Positions 1 through 5,774 of a stretch of DNA of 5,914 nt are shown here, one piece after another. The position numbers were made by a program, and so were the translations under genes. The DNA comes from JAFGIN01 sp050301235 (GTDB lineage: Bacteria; Fibrobacterota; Chitinivibrionia; Chitinivibrionales; Chitinispirillaceae). The notes under the pieces are model-generated. The model searched no databases and was not told the DNA's origin. It saw nothing but the letters and a program-made list of their open reading frames with translations. Numbering within the stretch: position 1 is the first letter of the stretch; each line of letters opens with the position of its first letter. The stretch lies in assembly GCA_050301235.1 (NCBI GenBank), contig JBNKZD010000109.1, forward strand, positions 1-5,914. The letters run 5' to 3'.

Positions 1-704
1 TGAGCTCCGGGCAGCCACACATGCAGTGGCATGATACCAGCTTTGAATCCAAAGCCCGTCAGTGCAAGCAAAAACAGCGTTCCGGCTGCTTTTGAAGATA
101 ATACTGGTACTGGAATCAGTTCAGTTGTACCGGCATATTGACTCCATAATACAAAGAGTGTAAACAGAAACAGTGTTCCGATATGCGTTGCGATCAGATA
201 CACCCATCCGGCCTGACGAACACTGCTGCTGTCATCTTCAGCGGTTGCAGCAAAAAATGCGGCAAGAGCCATTATCTCCCAGGCAATCAGAAACAGGATG
301 GTATCCTGAGCAATAACCACCATTGCCATTCCGGCTGCAAGCAGACCATAAAAAATCCCCAGTCTCTTTCCATTTTCCTCATGCTGTGCCTGCTTCCAGT
401 AGTCGAGACTGTAAATGGATCCAAGCAATGGAATGGCAAATACCAGAAGGAGAAACAGTGACCCGAGCGCATCCACCTTTACCGAAAATTGTCCCCATGG
501 TAATGACCAGGGCAACTGCATCGCTGCATCACCTGCACCCCTTAGATTCAGTACGGCACCGGTAAGACCAATTAGAGAACCGGTTATCATCAGAACCGTT
601 GTGATCACTTGCCCAATCCTGGATTTTTTCGCAAAAAGCAGGGAGGGAAAACCGCTTAAAGTCATAATAACTATCGCACCAAGAATCAGATTGAGAGAAA
701 CCAT
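1..704 (-). CDS. HyfB/HycC-like proton-translocating membrane subunit, second paralogue (3' end beyond window)
   Basis: The frame is open from the ATG at 704 to the window edge, giving 234 codons with no stop, so the C-terminal two thirds are missing. The protein is strongly hydrophobic and belongs to the proton-conducting transporter family (NuoL/M/N, MrpA/D, HyfB). Landmarks are AWEIMAL (Glu143, the transmembrane glutamate expected in TM5), GWVYLIATHIGTL at about 167-179, and GFGFKAGIMPLHVWLPGA at the edge, with Lys221 in TM7. It aligns almost without gaps to the N-terminal third of the gene upstream, so the two are paralogues. An AGGA eight bases before the ATG supports this start. It lies 27 bp after the stop of that gene and is probably co-transcribed. 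By family it would be an inner-membrane antiporter-like subunit of a hydrogenase-4, Ehr or complex I-like assembly; which one depends on genes left of the window. Confidence 0.9.
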   Translation of the reverse strand, partial: MVSLNLILGAIVIMTLSGFPSLLFAKKSRIGQVITTVLMITGSLIGLTGAVLNLRGAGDAAMQLPWSLPWGQFSVKVDALGSLFLLLVFAIPLLGSIYSLDYWKQAQHEENGKRLGIFYGLLAAGMAMVVIAQDTILFLIAWEIMALAAFFAATAEDDSSSVRQAGWVYLIATHIGTLFLFTLFVLWSQYAGTTELIPVPVLSSKAAGTLFLLALTGFGFKAGIMPLHVWLPGA

Positions 705-712
705 TTCAAGAA

Positions 713-716
713 TCCT
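713..716 (-). promoter_or_regulatory. Ribosome binding site for the second HyfB-like gene
   Basis: AGGA on the minus strand, with an eight-base spacer to the ATG at 702-704. It sits in the 27-bp gap after the preceding stop codon and fixes the start of the partial gene. Confidence 0.55.
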
Positions 717-731
717 GTTGCAGGTACCGGA

Positions 732-2735
732 TCAATGCATGAACCAGTTATGCACTATTTTCAGAACCGGTATTTGACTGCACAATAATAAGAACACTGT
801 AACTAAAATGTACAAAATATACTGTTGTATGAGCCCCTGCTGGAAGCGGTGAAACCATCCGCTGATACGTTTTACAGCTATACTTAACGGAAAAAGTATA
901 CGATCGAGTACCAGCTCATTTACATGACTGCTGAACTTCACCGGTTCGGGAAAAGTGTCTATCAGATGAGGTTTGTGTTCTCCTGGATGTAACACCCACT
1001 GAAACATGGTGACAAGAGAATGAGCAAATGATGATGCTGTGTATTGCATCCGATGTATTGGATTGGCGTAACCGCAATCCCATGTTCCGACAGCAGATTT
1101 CTTTTTATAGAATCTTAACAGTAGTACACTAAGCACTATCACTGAAAAAAGAATTCCGGACAGTATTGAGATCATTCCAAGTGGCACGACTGTATCGGGT
1201 ATACATATCGCTGTTTTCATAGAGTCGCACCACACTGATATCGCACCGACAACTGTTTTAGCGGCAAACACCGGTACTATTCCTATACCAATGCACAATG
1301 TTGCCAGAACGGTCATGGGAAGTAGCATCGATGCGGATGATTCATGAATATGACTGCTGATACCCTGTCGATTGTTGCCAAGAAAGACAGCACTGTACAC
1401 TTTCACAAAACATGCCGCAGCCAGCGCGCCGATCATTGCAAGCAGCACCAGACTGACCGCTGCGACCAATCCACCGGAACCATCAGTAACAGAAGAAAAT
1501 AACCCAAGATAGACAAATAGTTCACTGATAAACCCGTTTAACGGAGGAAGACCACAGATTGCCACAGCACCGATCAGAAACAGTGCGGAAGTCCAGGGCA
1601 TCATCCTGCCAAGTCCTCCCATCTGGTCGATCTGGCGACTGTGCACCCGATGAATCACCGATCCTGCACCCAGAAACAGCAGCGATTTGAAAAAACTGTG
1701 ATTCCATACATGGAGTAAACAGCCCGACATCCCCAGAATAACCAGCACCGGATTATCTGCCGATTTGCCGATCATCGCAATTCCCAAACCCATGAGAATA
1801 ATTCCGATATTTTCCACACTATGGTATGCCAGAAGACGTTTGAGATCATGCTGGGCAATTGCAAAGATAACGCCGATGCAGCCGCTGATAAAACCGAGCA
1901 CAAGAAGAATGCTTCCCCAGGAGTATGGCGGATGAGGAAAGAGTGATAACCACCGCACAAGACCGTATATTCCCATCTTGAGCACCACACCCGAAAGCAT
2001 TGCAGAAACATGACTCGGTGCTGCGGCATGCGCAGAAGGCAACCAGAAATGCAATGGAAATATTCCCGCTTTTAGTCCAAATCCGATAAGCCCTAGAAAG
2101 AAGAACAGATTCATCAGAGCAATGCTCATCGTTTGTCCGCTTATCGTTGTAAGCATGTAAGAACCGGTTGACCATCTCCACAATGAGAACATCGCAAACA
2201 ATACCAGTGTTCCTATATGAGTCGCTATAAGATATACCCATCCGGCATCTCTGCACTCCTGGTTGTCATCCTCGGTGGTCACGAGAAAAAATCCCGACAA
2301 CGCCATGATTTCCCACCCCAGCAGAAAAACCATCGCGTGTTTACTGATAACCAGTAGGATCATTCCTGCAACTAACAGCCCCCAGAACAGGATCAGCTTT
2401 CGGGAGTTTGCTGCATTCTGATCATTTCTCCAGTAACCCAACCCATATATCGAACCAAGCAACCCCATGATAAGAATCGGGACAAGGAAAAACGCACTCA
2501 GTGAGTCAACTCCGATATAACACTGTCCCATTGCAAACCAGGGGAACAGCTCCATTGGAACCGCAGTATTATGGAACAAAAAAACAGATGCAGCGATCAG
2601 CCCCGCAACCACCCCGGCACACATCAATCCAGCCGCAATTTTCTGCGCAGTAACAGATCCGCGACCGAAAAACAGCCCCGGCACTCCACTGACCGCAGTT
2701 AAAATTAAAGCGTAATGTACAAAGCTGGTTAACAT
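732..2735 (-). CDS. HyfB/HycC-like proton-translocating membrane subunit (hydrogenase-4 / formate hydrogenlyase subunit 3 type)
   Basis: A complete 667-aa polytopic membrane protein, close to the usual size of HyfB. The central proton-antiporter domain spans about 130-420. Key residues seen are Glu142 (GWEIMALSGFF), Lys222 and the His-rich stretch FPLHFWLPSAHAAAPSHVSA (226-245), Lys253, the loop AQHDLKRLLAYHSVENIG (294-311), WNHSFFKSLLFLGAGSV (344-360, Lys350) and GLPPLNGFISE (395-405). The C-terminal part carries the TWDCGY (551-556) and RMQYTASSFA (562-571) motifs typical of HyfB/HycC rather than NuoL/M, then an amphipathic stretch and a last membrane helix at about 637-655. These features indicate a proton or sodium channel subunit of the membrane arm of a group 4 hydrogenase-like or related complex. 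It starts 34 bp after the EIIA-HTH gene and is followed after 27 bp by its paralogue. The ribosome binding site is weak (a TAAAG about 10 bases before the ATG). All channel residues look intact. Confidence 0.93.
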   Translation of the reverse strand: MLTSFVHYALILTAVSGVPGLFFGRGSVTAQKIAAGLMCAGVVAGLIAASVFLFHNTAVPMELFPWFAMGQCYIGVDSLSAFFLVPILIMGLLGSIYGLGYWRNDQNAANSRKLILFWGLLVAGMILLVISKHAMVFLLGWEIMALSGFFLVTTEDDNQECRDAGWVYLIATHIGTLVLFAMFSLWRWSTGSYMLTTISGQTMSIALMNLFFFLGLIGFGLKAGIFPLHFWLPSAHAAAPSHVSAMLSGVVLKMGIYGLVRWLSLFPHPPYSWGSILLVLGFISGCIGVIFAIAQHDLKRLLAYHSVENIGIILMGLGIAMIGKSADNPVLVILGMSGCLLHVWNHSFFKSLLFLGAGSVIHRVHSRQIDQMGGLGRMMPWTSALFLIGAVAICGLPPLNGFISELFVYLGLFSSVTDGSGGLVAAVSLVLLAMIGALAAACFVKVYSAVFLGNNRQGISSHIHESSASMLLPMTVLATLCIGIGIVPVFAAKTVVGAISVWCDSMKTAICIPDTVVPLGMISILSGILFSVIVLSVLLLRFYKKKSAVGTWDCGYANPIHRMQYTASSFAHSLVTMFQWVLHPGEHKPHLIDTFPEPVKFSSHVNELVLDRILFPLSIAVKRISGWFHRFQQGLIQQYILYILVTVFLLLCSQIPVLKIVHNWFMH

Positions 2736-2769
2736 ATGCGAGCTTTACTTAAGGGGTTGTAATGCAACA

Positions 2770-3447
2770 TCATGAAGTACTGCTGCTTTCGGCAAGCTCC
2801 AGTGCTTTCAGTATGGATTCCGGTGGTGATTTTTGTTGAATCGCCGATTTAAAACCTGGGTTCTGAAGTACCAGTCCGAGGTGCGATAATAACTGAAGAT
2901 GTACCCGTACTGCCGGACTGATTATCGTAAAAAGCGTTGTCACCGGCACCTTATCTGCAGAGTTGAAATCGATCGGATGCTCGAGAAAACAGAGCGAAAT
3001 GATCGCCTTTGTGCCATTGAGAACGACTGGATTGCGAACGTGAGGTATTGCAATTCCCTCACCTATTCCTGTGGAACCCATTTTTTCACGAGCCAGTAAC
3101 ACCTGAAGAAGAAATTCGGGATCAACATTTTCGGGCAGTTTGAACGTTTTTACTACATTGCGGAGGACCGTTTCCGGAGTATCTCCACCGATATTGTAAT
3201 TAATACTCCCCGCCTTGAGCGCTTCAAGGAATGATACCGTCGGAGCGTTGTTCTTATCACTGTTCTCAAATGATTCTGTGGAAACCCTGATACCCATTTT
3301 GGTAGCCCATTCGAGCAATTCCACCCGATTGAACTTATACTCTTCACCAATTTTGTAGTGCGGGACACTGTTCTGGGATATTAGCCGGTAAACTTTTTTT
3401 TCGGTTACATTCAGAAGTTTTGCAACTTCTTTTACACTGATCATCAT
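2770..3447 (-). CDS. Helix-turn-helix / PTS EIIA (PtsN-like) fusion protein
   Basis: A 225-aa, soluble, two-domain protein. Residues 3-48 form an excisionase/MerR-like DNA-binding domain (VKEVAKLLNVTEKKVYRLI, then a wing-like segment ending VELLEWA). A variable linker follows at about 56-70. Residues 71-220 are a PTS EIIA type 2 (fructose/mannitol/PtsN) domain with LLAREKMGSTGIGEGIAIPH. His136 corresponds to the phosphorylated histidine of PtsN (GIAIPH), and HLQLLSHLGLVLQNPGF matches the family's C-terminal helix. The family takes phosphate from HPr/NPr; PtsN members act as regulators rather than sugar transporters. No EIIB or EIIC gene is visible here. As first gene of the operon, it may tune transcription or activity of the membrane complex in response to PTS phosphorylation; this is inference. 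Two adjacent ATG codons (3447 and 3444) are possible starts; the Shine-Dalgarno signal is weak. Confidence 0.9.
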   Translation of the reverse strand: MMISVKEVAKLLNVTEKKVYRLISQNSVPHYKIGEEYKFNRVELLEWATKMGIRVSTESFENSDKNNAPTVSFLEALKAGSINYNIGGDTPETVLRNVVKTFKLPENVDPEFLLQVLLAREKMGSTGIGEGIAIPHVRNPVVLNGTKAIISLCFLEHPIDFNSADKVPVTTLFTIISPAVRVHLQLLSHLGLVLQNPGFKSAIQQKSPPESILKALELAESSSTS

Positions 3448-3477
3448 AGCTGGTTACACCAATTTTAAACTGCCGGT

Positions 3478-3506
3478 AATATATATCAGGCTGAAGGGAA
3501 AATAAA
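3478..3506 (-). promoter_or_regulatory. Possible sigma-70-like promoter of the EIIA-hyfB-like operon
   Basis: On the minus strand TATATT (3478-3483) could be a -10 box. TTTATT (3501-3506), 17 bases upstream, is only a poor -35 match. The site lies about 30 bp before the first ATG of the operon and between that gene and the GC-rich element A, where a promoter is expected. In AT-rich sequence such a match arises easily by chance. Confidence 0.25.
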
Positions 3507-3533
3507 GAAATTAGAGGTATTCTTAGGTAATCC

Positions 3534-3679
3534 GGGCGTTTCCCTTCGGGCCGGTCCTTCTCCGGGCTCTCGCTATCGCGAACCGGTCTTTTCTGCCCTG
3601 CGGTGAAGACACCTTGGTCAGGAAAAGACTGCTACCCTGCATTGCCATTACGGGTAACACCCTCCGGCCTCCCTAACGC
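3534..3679. repeat. GC-rich structured palindromic element A
   Basis: A 146-bp GC-rich block between AT-rich flanks that can fold into a branched structure on either strand. The outer arms are GCGTT (3536-3540) with AACGC (3675-3679), then GGCCGG (3549-3554) with CCGGCC (3664-3669). Inside are TCGC/GCGA (3570-3573 and 3578-3581), GTCTTTTC/GAAAAGAC (3586-3593 and 3622-3629) enclosing GGTG-AAGA-CACC (3602-3613), and TACCC/GGGTA (3633-3637 and 3652-3656). A second pairing, CCGGT/ACCGG (3551-3555 and 3582-3586), competes with the second outer arm. No reading frame explains it. It could be an interspersed repeat, a cassette or recombination site, or a bidirectional transcription terminator between the accessory genes and the operon. 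It is not a canonical integron attC, whose core boxes face the other way. Confidence 0.6.
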
Positions 3680-3706
3680 ATCTATGCTTGTAACTTCAGG
3701 TTGCTA

Positions 3707-3751
3707 AAGTGTAATATTGAAAGTGTAACATTGATTGAGAGTTTAACATTT
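3707..3751. repeat. 14-bp tandem repeat, two clear copies plus one decayed
   Basis: AAGTGTAATATTGA (3707-3720) is followed directly by AAGTGTAACATTGA (3721-3734), differing at one base. After a short spacer comes a weaker copy, GAGTTTAACATTTA (3738-3751 approximately). The block lies in the non-coding gap between element A and the frameshifted hydrolase gene. It could be a protein-binding array or simple slippage; nothing in the sequence decides. Confidence 0.6.
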
Positions 3752-3786
3752 AAAATTAAACTACTACTTACATATGCATCGCTTCT

Positions 3787-3828
3787 GTCTACTGCCTACA
3801 GTCTACTGCTCACAGCCCACTGATCCAG
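3787..3828. repeat. 14-bp tandem repeat with 7-bp sub-period, three copies
   Basis: GTCTACTGCCTACA (3787-3800), GTCTACTGCTCACA (3801-3814) and a diverged GCCCACTGATCCAG (3815-3828). Each unit is two related heptamers of the CTACTGC/CTACAGT kind. The block ends 17 bp after (in minus-strand reading) the stop codon of the hydrolase gene. It resembles a minisatellite rather than a coding or regulatory unit. The rest of 3448-3845 holds the possible promoter, element A and the other tandem repeat; I see no gene there. Confidence 0.6.
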
Positions 3829-3845
3829 TTCCATTTAATTTCTTC

Positions 3846-4782
3846 TCAACCACCATTGCTTGCGGATGGGAATCCTCCTGCTGAATACCATATTTTATTT
3901 AAAAATGGACATGTAATTGCTGAATATACCGTTCCGCTTGTAGTTTCATTTTGTTCGACCATTGGATCCGATAAAATTTTAACAAAGTGATTAACAATAT
4001 CTTCTATCTGAATACATAAAACCTTCTGGATATGAAAATTCATTGTGGTGATTGGCTGCAGCGATAAAACCAGTTCTTTCTTTTCTCTTCACGAAATTAT
4101 TGCAGGTACATTCATAAACTGAATACTCATTTGTTTTACCATCAATAGCAAATAATGTCATTCCGGTATCTCTAATGCATGAACTCAGAAAATATTCCAA
4201 TTCTCTAACTGAAGAACATGTTTCCAATGCTTGTCTGATAAAGACATATGGTGATATTGATGGATCTTCCGGTTTGGGGGTATCCCAGGATGGAAGCCAG
4301 TTGTAATGCAACCAGATCTTTTCGCTATTATATCCGGTTCCGGAAAAAATTCCAGCTTCCAACCCAAACAACAAAACTGGCATTTTATTTTTTGCATTGA
4401 AAATATTGATAAAATTCCATTTATCTGGACCTGAATAATCGTTATTTCTTCCAACCCATGGAACATTACCAACTGTATAAATAAAGCTTGTGCATCCACT
4501 TAAAAAGAATTTGTCACAAAAACACCATAGCAGAATCTTTTCCATTTTACATCGTGAACCATCTGCAATCGCAGATAATTCTTCCTGGTATACACCAGGT
4601 AATTTATTAAACCATACAGGCCCATCTGTATAAAATGTATCAAAATCAATTGGATTCAAAGAATTAATAAGCTGTACATGGTCATCAATAATTTTTTCCA
4701 ATCTTCCTTTTACCGATTCTCCAATAGCATATCCGATTTCTGCATGTGAACCGGAGAAATTTTGAATTTTGCAATTAGCCAT
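3846..4782 (-). pseudogene. C45-type Ntn-hydrolase / acyl-CoA:6-aminopenicillanate acyltransferase-like gene, one frameshift
   Basis: The ATG at 4782 opens a 263-codon frame ending at 3991. The missing C-terminus continues in another frame to the stop at 3846. Removing one base around 4000-4008 joins them into a protein of about 313 aa, near family size. GCTSF (Cys97) fits the nucleophile exposed by autocatalytic cleavage, GRNNDYS (111-117) the GRN-D segment after it, and AAANHHN (241-247) the family's conserved NH motif. The second frame supplies GTVYSAITCPFLNKIWYSAG, the usual C-terminal strands. Members cleave or transfer acyl groups on linear amide bonds; the substrate here is unknown and no signal peptide is evident. 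The break may be a real mutation or a one-base sequencing error; I see no programmed slippery site. No good Shine-Dalgarno precedes the ATG. The gene is more AT-rich than the operon to its left, suggesting transfer. The kinase fragment lies 42 bp upstream. Confidence 0.8.
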
Positions 4783-4810
4783 AAAATGAATGACAATTCT
4801 TATTGTTGAT

Positions 4811-5240
4811 TTACAATAGTGTTTCTAAGGTATATTGCTTTCAATAATTGCTTTAATTGGTTCCTTATCATCTTTTATAATCATCGTGTTGCTACAGTTT
4901 ACAATTTGTGTGACACTTCGATAAATTTGATAAAATATCATTCGATTTTCATCAATATTTAGTTTTTTATCTTTAAAGTAACCATTTTTAAAATCATCGT
5001 TATTTGTAATCATAAAATCAGGTGTTATTAATTGTGAAAACTCATATTCTACGTCAAAATATTGTAACCTTTCAAAATCAATCCAGTAAAGATTCCCGTT
5101 TCTATCAAATCTAAAATTGTCAGGCTTTAAATCACTTCTGACAATTATCAATTCCACGGGATAAAGACCTGTATTTCCTGAGATAACCAATCCTGATTTT
5201 AATGTTTTATGTAGTGCTTTCAAAGCTTACACTATTGTAA
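4811..5240. repeat. Exact 12-bp inverted repeat bracketing the kinase-like fragment
   Basis: TTACAATAGTGT at 4811-4822 and its perfect reverse complement ACACTATTGTAA at 5229-5240. One arm lies two bases beyond the stop codon of the kinase fragment, the other five bases before its putative TTG start, so the arms frame that reading frame exactly. They could be terminal repeats of a small mobile unit or scars of an inversion. A chance match of 12 bp in AT-rich DNA is not negligible. Confidence 0.5.
4825..5223 (-). pseudogene. C-terminal half of an aminoglycoside phosphotransferase / kinase-like protein
   Basis: A 132-codon frame starting at a TTG (5223) that follows an in-frame TAA by one codon; there is no ATG start. 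VRSDLKPDNFRFDRNG (28-43) matches the catalytic loop HGDLKPDN of APH/choline-kinase-like enzymes, with Asp31 as catalytic base and Asn36 as metal ligand. LYWIDFERL (45-53) gives the second metal-binding Asp49, equivalent to DFG. Oddly, the usual His-Gly before the catalytic Asp is Arg29-Ser30. The ATP-binding N-lobe is entirely absent: the protein begins at the helix just before the catalytic loop, so it can hardly bind nucleotide in the normal way. The missing half should lie toward 5230-5280, where instead there is an inverted-repeat arm and then GC-rich element B. A truncated gene is the best reading; a short functional protein is less likely. Confidence 0.65.
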
Positions 5241-5271
5241 TCGGTTATTAATATCATTTATTAATATTCTG

Positions 5272-5376
5272 GACGCCCGAGGCCTTTTGGTGGGGCCCAA
5301 AACGTTTTTTAAGCGGTCAACTTCAGTGTGCCCGCACCTAGTGGCCTTGGGCGTCGTCGGAAGGGGTGATAACGCA
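5272..5376. repeat. GC-rich structured palindromic element B
   Basis: The outer stem pairs 5272-5284 (GACGCCCGAGGCC) with 5343-5355 (GGCCTTGGGCGTC): 12 of 13 positions are Watson-Crick and the other is a G-T type. Inside is a TTTTGG/CCAAAA hairpin (5285-5290 and 5297-5302). The block then runs through a G-rich stretch to TAACGCA (5370-5376), the same heptamer that ends element A (3674-3680). The surrounding sequence is AT-rich. No reading frame explains it. It may be a diverged relative of element A, a recombination or cassette boundary, or a terminator for whatever lay to its right. Confidence 0.6.
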
Positions 5377-5534
5377 ATTATTTTTAATTCCACTTCACTT
5401 TTCTCCTAAATCTTTTCTCCACTTGGAATTTTTAGATTTTAACCAACTTATAACCTCTACTTGCGTAATTTTTCGCTTGTAACCTACGTCAAAACTTACT
5501 GACCCATACCGGATCGTCTCAGGCGTCTATAGTA
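5377..5534. other. AT-rich intergenic stretch without a recognisable gene
   Basis: No coding potential is seen on either strand. The only marks are a small GCG/CGC hairpin around 5463-5476 and a GCTTGTAAC (5475-5483) that also follows element A at 3686-3694. It separates element B from the broken gene fragment on its right. Confidence 0.5.
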
Positions 5535-5738
5535 TTAGTATAGAACATAAACAATACCATTTAAATGATTTTTAAATTGGTAAATATCTGCACGTCCTCC
5601 GGCATCAAACCCCATAAAAAATGGAATCGGTGCATGAAGAACGATCGGATCCATAGGGCTAAGTTTTTGCTGAAGACACTCTGCGTAATCGCTTGAGCAA
5701 CACACGCAAAGCGCAGTCCCGCAATATTTATACTTCAA
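5535..5738 (-). pseudogene. Fragment of an unidentified conserved-looking protein
   Basis: A 67-codon frame beginning at a TTG (5738) with no ATG and no clear ribosome binding site. From about residue 16 on (DYAECLQQKLSPMDPIVLHA, then PFFMGFDAGGRADIYQFKNH) it has the composition of a real folded protein: helix, then short strands with a Gly/Asp-rich turn. It breaks off soon after HLNGIVYV with a stop, as if the C-terminal part had been lost. The first 15 residues are Cys- and Tyr-rich and look like out-of-frame sequence, so the N-terminus may be broken too. I cannot name the family. Its place between a transposase-like tail and element B fits a decayed remnant. Confidence 0.4.
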
Positions 5739-5774
5739 GAGGTATAAATAAACGGGAGAGTTATTTCTGTGTTA

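Noticed and set aside
183..777. Overlapping plus-strand open frames of 80-120 codons
   Set aside because: They lie antisense to the HyfB-like genes, have low-complexity Pro/His/Arg-rich translations and no family features, while the minus strand encodes an obvious membrane protein.
1522..2256. Minus-strand open frames of 61-136 codons inside the 667-aa gene
   Set aside because: They are out-of-frame shadows of a full-length gene with all family motifs.
2899..3368. Frames on both strands inside the EIIA-HTH gene
   Set aside because: They overlap a well-supported two-domain protein and show no domain of their own.
3534..3679. Canonical integron attC site or tRNA/rRNA gene
   Set aside because: The outer boxes are GTT...AAC rather than the required AAC...GTT order, and there is no cloverleaf with T-loop GTTC or anticodon arm.
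3690..3845. CRISPR array
   Set aside because: The repeats are only 14 bp, directly abutting, without spacers.
3991..4043. Programmed ribosomal frameshift in the hydrolase gene
   Set aside because: No heptameric slippery sequence or downstream stem is seen at the overlap, and the family is normally encoded in one frame.
4185..4499. A 104-codon frame within the hydrolase gene
   Set aside because: It lies in another frame over the catalytic region of the acyltransferase-like protein and has no recognisable features.
5746..5766. AAATAA/TTATTT hairpin as a terminator after the transposase-like tail
   Set aside because: The six-base all-AT stem is weak, its loop is nine bases, and no T-run follows on the minus strand.
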